In this document: one piece after another, positions 44,955-53,808 of the stretch | Position numbering within the stretch: the first letter of the stretch is position 1 | Layout: each line of letters opens with the position of its first letter | Source: Chelativorans multitrophicus | GTDB lineage: Bacteria; Pseudomonadota; Alphaproteobacteria; Rhizobiales; Rhizobiaceae | NCBI RefSeq assembly: GCF_011317445.1 | Contig: NZ_JAAAPL010000001.1 | Span: forward strand, 1,364,001 to 1,428,000 | Length of the DNA: 64,000 nucleotides | Reading direction: 5' to 3' | Translations under genes and position numbers: made by a program | Notes under the pieces: model-generated | What the model saw: only the letters and a program-made list of their open reading frames with translations | What the model was told of the DNA's origin: nothing | Databases searched by the model: none

Positions 44955-45425
44955 ATGAATGTTATTCAGCATCTCTGGTTCGAAAAGGACATGGAGGCAG
45001 CACTGCGCCTCTATACGACGCTTATTCCCGGCTCGTCGGTGAACTCGGTCACAGCCCTTCCCGCCGACAGCCCAAGCGGCCCCGCCGGAAGCGTCAAAAT
45101 CGCGGAATTCACGCTCAGTGACCAGAGTTATATGGCGATCGAAGCTGGCCCGCTCGACCCGTTCAACCACAGTTTCTCCATTATGGTTGAATGCGACACC
45201 CAGGCGGAGATCGACCATCTCTGGAACGCCTTCGCCGAAGGAGGAACCATCGAGCAATGCGGCTGGGTGAGGGATCGCTGGGGCTTGTGCTGGCAAATCG
45301 TGCCGAAGCAGCTCGGCCAGCTGATGAAGAATCCTGATCCTGAAAAGAGGAAGCGGGTGGCTGAAGCCATGCTGAAAATGGTCAAGCTGGACATAGCCGG
45401 GCTGGAGGCCGCCGCAAGAAACTGA
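44955..45425 (+). CDS. VOC family protein (PhnB-like)
   Basis: A 156-residue vicinal-oxygen-chelate fold protein beginning 'NVIQHLWFEKDMEAALRLYTTLIPGSSV', the PhnB/3-demethylubiquinone-methyltransferase-like subgroup. 'FSIMVECDTQAEIDHLWNAFAEGG' is near 75 and 'CGWVRDRWGLCWQIVP' near 103. Function of this subgroup is not known. ATG 44955 has AAAGGA seven bases upstream; the frame open to 44505 is rejected because it runs over the divergent promoter region. Confidence 0.88.
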   Translation: MNVIQHLWFEKDMEAALRLYTTLIPGSSVNSVTALPADSPSGPAGSVKIAEFTLSDQSYMAIEAGPLDPFNHSFSIMVECDTQAEIDHLWNAFAEGGTIEQCGWVRDRWGLCWQIVPKQLGQLMKNPDPEKRKRVAEAMLKMVKLDIAGLEAAARN

Positions 45426-45454
45426 ACTGATTGAAAGTCTGCCCCCAAAACAAA

Positions 45455-45490
45455 CCGTTCCCCAGCCTAGCCGGGGAACGGCACTTTTCG
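45455..45490. terminator. Bidirectional terminator between VOC and autotransporter genes
   Basis: A perfect 9-bp stem CCGTTCCCC/GGGGAACGG (45455-45463/45473-45481) has U-rich tails on both strands (CACTTTTCG on plus, TTTGTTTTGG on minus). It serves the two convergent genes. Confidence 0.8.
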
Positions 45491-45512
45491 CATTTCTTGT
45501 TCTTCTATGGTC

Positions 45513-48500
45513 TTACCATTTGTAATTCAGATCACCGCGAAGGTTGTGGAACTCGACCTTGCTGCTGTACTCGCCAGCATAGGAAAAGCCCATAGCCCAA
45601 TGTTCGCTTAGATTGGCGTCGACGCCCAGCTTGAAGAGACCTGTGTCGATTGGTTGCGGCGTGCCAAAGACCGTGAAGTCTCTGCTGCCGTTGAAGTGGT
45701 GCGTGGCGGTTGGTGCGGCATCGCTGAAGGCACGCCGCCAAGCGGCCGAGCCGTGAACGGTCCACTGGATATCCAGAAGATCGAAATCCTGCGCCGCGCG
45801 CAGACCAAGCGTTCCATAGCCTGTGCCCAGGCTTTGATCCGCACCGCCGTGCAAAGCGGCGTAGCCGCCAGCCTCGTCATAGCCGCCTTGCTTGTTGTTC
45901 GCGTAGGCAAGACCAAGGAATGGCTGGAGTTGCAAGGAAGGCAGGCCGGCAGGGCGGAACCTGTAGCCGAGATCGGCATAAAGCTGCGCGGTCCCTCCGT
46001 CGAACTCTGAAGAGGCGGTTTCGGCGAAGCCCGGAAACACAATCTCACGCGCGACTTCGGTCTTGTGCCAAGTAAAGCTCGCACCGAGCTGAAGGGCGAG
46101 CCTCCACCATTCCGCACCCCCATAGAGACCGAGATGGTAATTGCTGCTTGCCGCGCTCGAGTTGCGATCGGGCACTTTATAGTCGGTCCGGTCATATCCG
46201 GCGAGCAGACCGACACGGAACATATCCCGGAACGGCATATCCGCGCCGAGGAAGAGACCGCGGCCGTCGCGCTTGAGTTCTGCTGCGTTGCCGTCGCCTT
46301 CGATCTCGCCCCAGTTACCGAAGCCCCTCCCCCAAATGACCGGTCCTTCCTGATCGTTGCCGTAGACCGGCTGCGGCGTTGGGTCCTTGATGTCGATGCC
46401 CGGGGTATAGCCGACGATCTTTTCGCCCATATCGCCGAAGGCGGAGCGGATACGATCTCCCATCACGTCGCGGACCATATGGCTGTCGTCCAGCATCGCG
46501 CCTTGAAGCGATGCGTAAATCTCTCCCGAGATCTGGTCAAATGCATAGCGCGCCTTTTTGTCGGTCGGCAGATAGGCGATTGCCCTGAACAGCGGATTTG
46601 TCGGATATCCGTTGATATCTCGCTCCGCCTTCAAATCCTGCGCGCCCGTTGCGGCGGCGATCTGGTTCGGCGTTTTGCCCGCCTCCGGAAACAGGCGGTA
46701 CTGAGCTACGTCGAGGTAGACATTATTCGCATCGTAATGGTCCTCCAACCGATAGAAGGTGGAGACGAAGGTATCGCCGATGAGGATGTAATCGCCGGTG
46801 ACGCCGCCCTCAGCCGTCAGCACCGTATAACGCCGCTCCAGCTCGTAGCGGGCCGGGTCGATCTTGGACACCTTCAGATAGGAGTCGTTCGAGATCGCCG
46901 CGGTGCCTGTCACGTACAAGAGGTCGGATTGGCCCGTCGAAAGCACATCCGTATCGTGGAACGAGCCCGCCTCCTGCGTGAAATTGCCTTCGATGGTGAG
47001 CCTGCCGACCCTTTGCATATTGGGATCGGTGGAATTGCCGGGCGCAATGGTGCCGCCTTCGTGAACTGTGGTTGTCCCGACCTGTCCCAGCCCCTCCAGC
47101 GTGCCCGTGTCGTTCACCTCCACCGTGCCGCCGAGCCGCCCATTTACCGATAGCGTGCCGGCGTCGATGCGTGTCTGGCCGGTGAATCCCGAATTGTCGG
47201 CCGTCAGACGCGTAAGCCCGGTGCCGATCTGCGCAATGGTGCCGGTCCCGGTTATCGTGCGGTCAAAGACCTTGATATCCGACCGGTTGAAGGCGAGCGT
47301 TCCATTGGCGTTCACAACAACACCGGAGGTATGGTCGATCGAACCGGATTTGCCGCCGTCACCAAGCTGCAGCGTGCCGGCATTGATCCTTGTCTGGCCG
47401 GTATAGGTGTTCTCGCCCGTGAGGATCGTCGTGCCGGTTCCATTCTGTTCGACGGCGCCGACACCGCTGATGACGCCGGAATATCTGGAGGTGTCAGCGC
47501 GGTAGAACTGGACGATGCCGTTGTTGACGATGTCGTTCAGAACCTCACCGGTCACACCATTGCGGTGGCCAATGCGCAAAATTGCCGCCGGGTCTACCGT
47601 GACATGCCCGCCGAAGACATTGTTGACCACCATAATGCCGCCCAAGACATGGGCGTTGCCGGTGAAGAGGGAGGAATCTCCGTCGAGAACGGTGAAGTTT
47701 CCATAGTGATTGATCTGGCCGTTGCCGATGAAGCCGGCCTTGAAGCGATAGTCATTCGCCTCGGTCTCGGTATGATTGAAATTGACGCTGCCCGCGCCCT
47801 TTCCGAACTGCACGAAGGCCGCGTCGAGTGTGCCGGCCGCAAGCGGCGCAGTGCTGTTGACATTCTGGCCCAGTGGGGCGGCCGCAACATATGTTGCCAC
47901 CTGCGTGTCGATCGGGAAGCTAAGGCCGGTAGGCGGATAAAGGCCGCCGATGTTCAGAATACCGGTCGAACCTTCCATCTCGGCTATGGTCAGGGTTCCG
48001 TATCCCTGCCTGATTTGCACCTCGCCGTCATTGTTGATCGTGAGAACGCCGATCGACTCGCTTTCCGAGCCCAGCGTCAGAGAATAGGCGTTGTCCCAAA
48101 TGCTGGTCGCGTCGGAGACAAGCACATAGCCGTTTCCGCCGCCCTCTCTGCCGACCACGCTTTCCCGATTTGTGACACGGCCCCCGTCGTGGACGACCAT
48201 GTAACCGTCGCCGTGGTCGCCGATATCGAGCCGCCCCCCATTGTCCATCCTCCCCCTGACGGACACAAAGCCCATGCCCGTCGCGGACTCGCCGACGGTG
48301 ACATCGCCCGTGGTCGTGGTGGTGGCGCCGGCAGCGGTGTGCAGCCGGCCCCGTCCCATGTCACCCACCACCATTTGCTCATGATTGATCATGGTGCCAT
48401 TGTTGATGACCGTGCCAACGCCGGAAACGCTGGTGCCGAGCGTGATCCTGCCGGTGGTCTCCGCCCTTGCCCCGGTTGCAATGTTAAGCGTGCCGGTTCC

Positions 48501-50072
48501 GTGTTCGCCCACCGCCATCGAGCCCCCTGTCGTGAGGCGGCTGGTGTCGTTCAGGTTGAGGATTCCGATGCCCGCCGCATTCTCGCCGATGGCAGTGTTC
48601 CCGGTGACGGTGATCGTGGCAGCGCCGTTGTTGTCGACCGTGCCCTGGCCGGATTCGCCAACCGTAAAGTTGCCTCCCACCGAAACCGTGTTGGTATTGG
48701 TGAAATTGCCTTCCGCCTCGAAGCCGACGATGAAGTTTCCAACCGACGACATCGTCCCGGTGTTTGTCGCCGTCCCCTGGCCATGCACGCCGATGGTGAT
48801 ATCGCCGCCCGACGTAACGGTGCCGCCGGTATTGGTGAGGGTACCTTGGCCATCTTGGCCCACACTGATGTCGCCGCCGATCGATATCGTGGCATTCGTA
48901 TTGGTGAAAGTACCCTGGCCATTACCACCAACCGTGAGGTTCCCTCCGGCATTGACGTTCCCGTTGGTGGTGAACGTGCCCTCGGCGTCCTGGCCCACGG
49001 TAATGTCGCCGCCGATCGATATCGTTGCATTCGTATTGGTGAAAGTACCCTGGCCACTACCGCCAACTGTAAGGTTCCCTCCCGCACTGACGTTCCCGTT
49101 GGTGGTGAACGTGCCCCGGGCGTCCTGGCCCACGGTAATGTCGCCGCCGACCGTTATCGTGGCATTCGTGTTGGTGAAAGTACCCTGCCCATTACCACCA
49201 ACCGTAAAGTTTCCTCCCGCGCTGACGTTCCCGTTGGTGGTGAACGTACCCTGGGCGTCCTGGCCCACGGTAATGTCGCCGCCGATCGTTATCGTGGCGT
49301 TCGTGTTGGTGAGAATACCCTGATCATTACCGCCGACGGTAAGATTTCCGCCAGCACTGATGTTCCCACTGTTGGTGAGAGTACCTTGGGCGTCCTGGCC
49401 CACAGTGATGTTGCCGCCGACCGTTATCGTGCTGGTATTGGTAACGGTGCCTTGAGCATACCCGCCAACCGTCAGATGCCCCCCCACGTTCAACAGGTTA
49501 TCGTTGTTGAAGGTGCCGATCCCCTGGCCACCGATCACCAGGTTGCCGCCGACAGCGGTGGTGCCGATGGCGTCATATCTACCGGTACCGGTCTCCCCCA
49601 CGGTCATGTTCAGGCCGACGACCAGGCCGCTCTGATTGATGAGATGTCCCGGACCTGCCGAACTGCCCTGGAAGCCCCGGCCTCCGGATAAACCGATGTA
49701 AAGGTTCTGCGCATTGCCCACCGTACCGCTAAGCAGAACGATGTCCCACGAGGTAGGCCTCGGTCCCTGGATAACATCTACGCACCAATCGACATCGCCG
49801 ACCCCACCCGGACCTTGGCATTCGTAACGCCTATAATAGAGCTGCATAGTCGCCAGACCGATGCTGACATCGGTCGCGGCGTTCGGTAACCCATTGGACC
49901 AGTTCAAGGCATTATGCCAAAGGTTATCGCCCGTGACCGCTGCTCCAGTAATGTCCTGGTTGTAGGAACTGCCCCCCGTCCACCCGGTCGCTTGAGCATG
50001 GGCTTGTGAAACTGCCGCAGCAGTAAGGGCGATCAACGATCCGCTTAGCTTCAAATATGCAGTGGTTTTCAT
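45513..50072 (-). CDS. Type V autotransporter with tandem-repeat passenger
   Basis: A 1519-residue outer-membrane protein. Signal peptide cut after residue 26 (AHA). A long beta-helical passenger (about 27-1220) is made of short G-rich rungs of the type 'GGNxTVGxxGQGTxTNT'. Passenger-associated transport repeats follow ('TTILTGENTYTGQTRINAGTLQLG' near 895 and 'TVHEGGTIAPGNS' near 1015), and the C-terminal 12-strand barrel occupies about 1240-1519, ending in YKW. The start is supported by GAGGA five bases before ATG 50072. Part of the passenger is a near-identical 45-residue tandem repeat. No protease catalytic triad is evident; adhesion or biofilm role is inferred from architecture. Confidence 0.9.
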   Translation of the reverse strand: MKTTAYLKLSGSLIALTAAAVSQAHAQATGWTGGSSYNQDITGAAVTGDNLWHNALNWSNGLPNAATDVSIGLATMQLYYRRYECQGPGGVGDVDWCVDVIQGPRPTSWDIVLLSGTVGNAQNLYIGLSGGRGFQGSSAGPGHLINQSGLVVGLNMTVGETGTGRYDAIGTTAVGGNLVIGGQGIGTFNNDNLLNVGGHLTVGGYAQGTVTNTSTITVGGNITVGQDAQGTLTNSGNISAGGNLTVGGNDQGILTNTNATITIGGDITVGQDAQGTFTTNGNVSAGGNFTVGGNGQGTFTNTNATITVGGDITVGQDARGTFTTNGNVSAGGNLTVGGSGQGTFTNTNATISIGGDITVGQDAEGTFTTNGNVNAGGNLTVGGNGQGTFTNTNATISIGGDISVGQDGQGTLTNTGGTVTSGGDITIGVHGQGTATNTGTMSSVGNFIVGFEAEGNFTNTNTVSVGGNFTVGESGQGTVDNNGAATITVTGNTAIGENAAGIGILNLNDTSRLTTGGSMAVGEHGTGTLNIATGARAETTGRITLGTSVSGVGTVINNGTMINHEQMVVGDMGRGRLHTAAGATTTTTGDVTVGESATGMGFVSVRGRMDNGGRLDIGDHGDGYMVVHDGGRVTNRESVVGREGGGNGYVLVSDATSIWDNAYSLTLGSESESIGVLTINNDGEVQIRQGYGTLTIAEMEGSTGILNIGGLYPPTGLSFPIDTQVATYVAAAPLGQNVNSTAPLAAGTLDAAFVQFGKGAGSVNFNHTETEANDYRFKAGFIGNGQINHYGNFTVLDGDSSLFTGNAHVLGGIMVVNNVFGGHVTVDPAAILRIGHRNGVTGEVLNDIVNNGIVQFYRADTSRYSGVISGVGAVEQNGTGTTILTGENTYTGQTRINAGTLQLGDGGKSGSIDHTSGVVVNANGTLAFNRSDIKVFDRTITGTGTIAQIGTGLTRLTADNSGFTGQTRIDAGTLSVNGRLGGTVEVNDTGTLEGLGQVGTTTVHEGGTIAPGNSTDPNMQRVGRLTIEGNFTQEAGSFHDTDVLSTGQSDLLYVTGTAAISNDSYLKVSKIDPARYELERRYTVLTAEGGVTGDYILIGDTFVSTFYRLEDHYDANNVYLDVAQYRLFPEAGKTPNQIAAATGAQDLKAERDINGYPTNPLFRAIAYLPTDKKARYAFDQISGEIYASLQGAMLDDSHMVRDVMGDRIRSAFGDMGEKIVGYTPGIDIKDPTPQPVYGNDQEGPVIWGRGFGNWGEIEGDGNAAELKRDGRGLFLGADMPFRDMFRVGLLAGYDRTDYKVPDRNSSAASSNYHLGLYGGAEWWRLALQLGASFTWHKTEVAREIVFPGFAETASSEFDGGTAQLYADLGYRFRPAGLPSLQLQPFLGLAYANNKQGGYDEAGGYAALHGGADQSLGTGYGTLGLRAAQDFDLLDIQWTVHGSAAWRRAFSDAAPTATHHFNGSRDFTVFGTPQPIDTGLFKLGVDANLSEHWAMGFSYAGEYSSKVEFHNLRGDLNYKW
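48830..49480 (-). repeat. 135-bp in-frame tandem repeats in the autotransporter passenger
   Basis: About four to five copies of a 135-base (45-residue) unit, each made of two 22-23-residue beta-helix rungs. The marker GACGTTCCCGTTGG recurs near 48954, 49089 and 49224. Copies differ by only a few bases, much closer than the rest of the passenger, so they arose by recent duplication. Edges are approximate. Confidence 0.85.
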
Positions 50073-50836
50073 AAAGTCCTCAAATCAGGCCCTAGCGCCC
50101 GGAAAGGCAAATCGCACGGCTAACTGTCGGCCACCCGCAGCCCTGTTGGGGTTCAAAACCGGACATCAAAACGCTTGAACCATCGCCGATAGGGTTCCAT
50201 CCACCGCGTCCCCGGCATGTAGGGGAACACCATCGGCAGCGCCGCGAGAAAAGGTCCGGCGATAGACAGTTTCGGCGTGGATAATCTCTACAGGGCGGCC
50301 GCTGTTACACTGACCTAAGACGTCACTGACGGGGTACTATCGAAGACCGGATGGACCGCGCAGAATAGAGCACCACATGTGCATGAACTTGCAGCATTAC
50401 TGCGCCAGCGGTGGACGCACTCGCCTCCTCGCCGCTCACGAACTCGATGCAGATGCCGAGCGTCCTCAGCCACCTTCAATAAAATATCATCGAGGTATCC
50501 GCGCACATTTTCCGCTGTAAACACCAGATGACGCGCAACGACAGCATATTGCTACACCGGCATTACGGGTCATAGACAAATAAGCCGCTCCTTGAATGCA
50601 CGGTGTGCACAGAATCCCCTGCGGAGTTGCTTTGAAACTAGCCGAATTCCAGTGCAACCGACGGTCAGGCCCTACGATGGCCCCCTAAATCCCTCGAGTG
50701 GCTTGCCCGCCTGAAAATCCGAATCAGGGAGATGCGCCGAAGCGATCGCGGCAAGCCTCGCCCGGCGAGCTGGATATTCGCGCGCCACAGGCATCGGTAT
50801 ATCGGGTCAGGTCGATATCCAGGTTCAGTTGGCTAC
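50073..50836. other. Long intergenic region upstream of the autotransporter
   Basis: About 760 bases without a supportable gene. It contains the autotransporter promoter. A 69-codon minus-strand open frame (50315-50524, 'RGYLDDILLKVAEDARHLHR') has an ordinary protein-like composition at its start but no family I know; it may be a gene remnant. No terminator or repeat stands out. Confidence 0.45.
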
Positions 50837-51655
50837 TCAGCCCTGCACTTCGAACCGAGGCGAGGAGTTCCGCATGGGGATGCAGAGCGGGCGGTCGTGC
50901 ACAGGGTCTTCAATCACACGACACTGGATGCCGAAAACGGAAGCGATCTGTTCCTCCGTCATCAATTGGTGGGGAGAGCCGGCACTGACAATTCCGCCAT
51001 CCTTCATGAAAACGAGAAGATCGGCATAGCGGGCGGCGAGGTTTAGATCATGCAGCACAAGCACCACCGTTCGCCCATGCTCCCGGTTCAACCGGCTGAC
51101 GAGATCGAGGCAGTCGATCTGGTGCGCCATGTCGAGATGATTCACCGGCTCGTCGAGGCAGACGATGTCGGTCTGCTGCGCCAGCACCATTGCGATCCAG
51201 GCACGCTGAAGCTGCCCGCCAGAAAGCGAGCCCAGCCGCCGGTCCCGCAAATGCCCGACACCGGTGCCGAACATGGCATCTTCCACCGCAGCGGCATCAT
51301 CCTTGCTCCAGGGCTGAAGCATTGCCTGATGCGGATATCGGCCGAGCCGCACCAGCTCCTCCACCCGCATGTCCTCCGGCGCGGAAGGCGATTGCGCCAG
51401 AAGCCCGATCTCGCGCGCGATCTCCTTCTCCCTCATCTTTCCGATATCGGTTTCACCCAAGAGCACCCGCCCCGTCTTGGCCGCATGAAGCCTGCGAATC
51501 GCGCGCAGCAGCGTCGACTTCCCGCAGCCGTTCGGCCCCGCGAGGACCGTGATCTTGCCCTTCGGGATGGTAAGCGAAATGGCATCGACGGCGAGATGCG
51601 CGCCATAGGCTACCGAAAGCGTGTCGACCTTTAATCCGCTGAGCGCCTTATCCAT
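50837..51655 (-). CDS. Siderophore/iron-complex ABC transporter ATP-binding protein (FepC/FecE type)
   Basis: A 272-residue ATPase. Walker A GPNGCGKSTLLR (near 38), signature LSGGQLQRAWIAMVLAQ (near 143), Walker B VCLDEPVNHLD and switch His (LVLHDLNLAARYAD) are intact and of the FecE/FhuC type. It overlaps the upstream permease gene by 8 bases. Last gene of a permease-permease-ATPase operon, with the binding protein on the other strand. Confidence 0.92.
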   Translation of the reverse strand: MDKALSGLKVDTLSVAYGAHLAVDAISLTIPKGKITVLAGPNGCGKSTLLRAIRRLHAAKTGRVLLGETDIGKMREKEIAREIGLLAQSPSAPEDMRVEELVRLGRYPHQAMLQPWSKDDAAAVEDAMFGTGVGHLRDRRLGSLSGGQLQRAWIAMVLAQQTDIVCLDEPVNHLDMAHQIDCLDLVSRLNREHGRTVVLVLHDLNLAARYADLLVFMKDGGIVSAGSPHQLMTEEQIASVFGIQCRVIEDPVHDRPLCIPMRNSSPRFEVQG

Positions 51656-52718
51656 TGAGGCGGTCCTTCCGCAAAAGAAGATAGAGGAAATAGGGAGCGC
51701 CGATCACCGCCGTGATGGCGCCTGCCGGAACTTCGGTTGGGGCAAAGAGCACCCGCACGACGAGGTCCGCCCCCATCAGGATCACCGCGCCGCAAAGAGC
51801 GCTCGCAAGCATCCCCGCGACGGCAGAACGGCCTATCAGAAGCCGCGCAATATGCGGTGCAAGAAGACCGATAAAGCTCACCCCGCCCGCAAAGGCCACC
51901 GAGACGGAGGTTAGCGCAGCGGCGAGCGCGAAGACCGCCAGGCGAAAGACGGGAAGGTTGAGCCCCACCGACTGGGCGGAAACGTCGTCCAAATCGCTCG
52001 GCGGCAGACGTCTCGCGGCGAGAAGCGCCAGAAGGAGCACCGGCAGGAGAAGCTCCGCGGTCATCTGCACCTCGCCCCAATTGGTTTCGTTGACGGCGCC
52101 GGCGATCCAGCGGGTCGCCTGCGTCGTGCGATAGATCGGCCCCGTCAGCAGCAGTACCATGATGACGGACTTGGCCGCCGCGGCGGCAGCGATGCCGAAG
52201 AGCAGGAGCCGCACCGCCGAGGAGGCTTGCCGCCCGCTCAAGGCGAAAACCAGCGCCACGGCCGCACAGGCCCCGAGCACCGCCGCGAGGGGCTGCCAGG
52301 CGATGCTGACTATCAGCGCATTGCTCTCATCGGAGAGCAGAGCAAGGAAGATGACGACGCCGAGGGCGGCTCCATCAACCACCCCAAGCACGCTTGGCGA
52401 GGCAAGGTCGTTGCGCGTCACCTTCTGAAGCAGGAAGCCGGCCACTGCCATAGCGCCGCCAGCGAGCGCGGCAAGCAGCACGCGCGGCAGCCGCAGTTGC
52501 AGAACGATCAGCCGTTCCGTGCGCTCCCCGCCTCCGGTAAGAACCGCGACGATTTTTTCCAGCGGCACCCAGGTGGAGCCGAAGGCCGTGCTGGCAAGCA
52601 CCACCAGAAGTGTAACGATGAGGAGGATCAAGAGGACCGTGACCGCCCGCGCACGATCGCGTGCGATGCCGCCAAGCGCGGGCCCGCTGCGGGAAAGCTT
52701 CGCCGCCTCGCCCATCAT
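51648..52718 (-). CDS. Siderophore/iron-complex ABC transporter permease (FepG/FecD type)
   Basis: A 356-residue FecCD-family permease with about ten membrane helices. Typical blocks: 'LRLPRVLLAALAGGAMAVAGFLLQKVTRNDLASPSVLGVVDGAALG' (near 70-115) and 'AGGVSFIGLLAPHIARLLIG' near 275. It overlaps the preceding permease gene by four bases and the ATPase gene by eight. Works as a heterodimer with its neighbour. Confidence 0.92.
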   Translation of the reverse strand: MMGEAAKLSRSGPALGGIARDRARAVTVLLILLIVTLLVVLASTAFGSTWVPLEKIVAVLTGGGERTERLIVLQLRLPRVLLAALAGGAMAVAGFLLQKVTRNDLASPSVLGVVDGAALGVVIFLALLSDESNALIVSIAWQPLAAVLGACAAVALVFALSGRQASSAVRLLLFGIAAAAAAKSVIMVLLLTGPIYRTTQATRWIAGAVNETNWGEVQMTAELLLPVLLLALLAARRLPPSDLDDVSAQSVGLNLPVFRLAVFALAAALTSVSVAFAGGVSFIGLLAPHIARLLIGRSAVAGMLASALCGAVILMGADLVVRVLFAPTEVPAGAITAVIGAPYFLYLLLRKDRLNG

Positions 52719-53731
52719 GCGGCCCGCCGGCGCAGGAGAACGAGAAGAAGGCCGGCGCCCACAACGGCCGTAATCGCGCCTACCGGCGCTTCAGTGGGAT
52801 AGATCACGAAGCGGGCCAGAATATCGGCCGCAGTCGTATAGACCGCGCCGATCAGCGCCGCGGCCACCAGCTTTTCACCATGTCGGGCACCGACCAGCGC
52901 GCGGGCTGCATGCGGCACGACGAGGCCGACAAAGCCGACAGGGCCGGCCATGGCCACGGAAGCCCCAGTAAGGAGCGCGACGGCAACGAAGCTGGCGATA
53001 CGGATCACGCGAATCGGCGCGCCAAGGCTTTGGGCGGTGGCATCGTCCGTCTGCAATGCGTCGAGCGGACGGGCAAGCATAGCCGCCATTACACCTCCCA
53101 ACGCCAACAATGGAATGTTGCGCGCCACTAGGCTCAATGGCCGGTCGACAAAAGCGCCGGAAAGCCAGAACAGCAGTTGCTGCAGTTCGGCCTCGTTGAC
53201 GGTCAGGATCACCTCGACCATGGCGTTCATGAGCGCCGCGAATGTCACCCCCACCAGCACGATGCGCAGCGGCGACAGCCCGCCAGCCGTGGCGGCCAAG
53301 GCAAAGACGAGAATGCTCGTTAAAAAGGCGCCCGCCGCCGCAACGAGCGAAAGCACTGCGAGCGAGGAGATGCCAAGTCCTACGCTCGCGGCCACGACAG
53401 CCAGCGAAGCGCCGGCGTTGAGCCCCAGCGTATCCGGCGAGGCAATGCGGTTGCGCGAAAGTGTCTGTACCATGACCCCCGCCACGCCGAGCGCCGCCCC
53501 GACCAAAGGCGCCATCATCGCGCGCGGCAGGCGGTATTCACGGATCACCGTATCCGCTTCGCTCGTTCCGGAGCTCGCGAGGGCATTCCAAAGCTCACCG
53601 GGCATGTAGATTGTGTAGCCCAGCATCAGGCTGCCAAGCACCGCAAAGGCCAGCAAAAGCGCCAGACCCGCATAGATCAGCGGCAGCCGGCTTTCGGCTG
53701 CGGTCAAAACAATGTGGGCGGATCTGCTCAA
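52715..53731 (-). CDS. Siderophore/iron-complex ABC transporter permease (FepD/FecC type)
   Basis: A 338-residue FecCD-family permease. 'YRLPRAMMAPLVGAALGVAGVMVQTLSRNRIASPDTLGLNAGASLA' (near 66-110) and 'AGPVGFVGLVVPHAARALVGARHGEKL' (near 258) are family blocks. The start seems to be TTG at 53731; no ATG precedes the first membrane helix. First gene of the operon, divergent from the binding-protein gene across a 77-base gap with palindromic sites. Confidence 0.9.
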   Translation of the reverse strand: MSRSAHIVLTAAESRLPLIYAGLALLLAFAVLGSLMLGYTIYMPGELWNALASSGTSEADTVIREYRLPRAMMAPLVGAALGVAGVMVQTLSRNRIASPDTLGLNAGASLAVVAASVGLGISSLAVLSLVAAAGAFLTSILVFALAATAGGLSPLRIVLVGVTFAALMNAMVEVILTVNEAELQQLLFWLSGAFVDRPLSLVARNIPLLALGGVMAAMLARPLDALQTDDATAQSLGAPIRVIRIASFVAVALLTGASVAMAGPVGFVGLVVPHAARALVGARHGEKLVAAALIGAVYTTAADILARFVIYPTEAPVGAITAVVGAGLLLVLLRRRAA

Positions 53732-53739
53732 AGGTGATG

Positions 53740-53799
53740 TTGACAGTCAAGTTTGCTTCTGCTCTTGCTCTCCCAAATTCTGACCATGCTTGTCAAGTT
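53740..53799. promoter_or_regulatory. Paired palindromes in the divergent siderophore-transporter promoter
   Basis: TTGACAGTCAA (53740-53750, perfect palindrome around a central A) and CTTGTCAAG (53789-53797) share the 8-base direct repeat GTCAAGTT (53746-53753 and 53792-53799). The complement of the first also offers a CTTGAC -35 for the permease operon. Both sites fall within the 77-base gap between divergent genes, a typical place for a metal-responsive regulator. Neither matches the Irr box found elsewhere in the window. Confidence 0.5.
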
Positions 53800-53808
53800 A
53801 GGTGCCCC

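Noticed and set aside
48830-49480. Regularly spaced repeats that could suggest CRISPR
   Set aside because: The period is 135 bases, there are no unique spacers, and the units are in frame within the autotransporter.
47331-49691. 786-codon open frame on the plus strand, antisense to the autotransporter
   Set aside because: It mirrors the repetitive G- and T-rich autotransporter codons, has no ribosome binding site or known domain, and the minus-strand gene has signal peptide, repeats and barrel.
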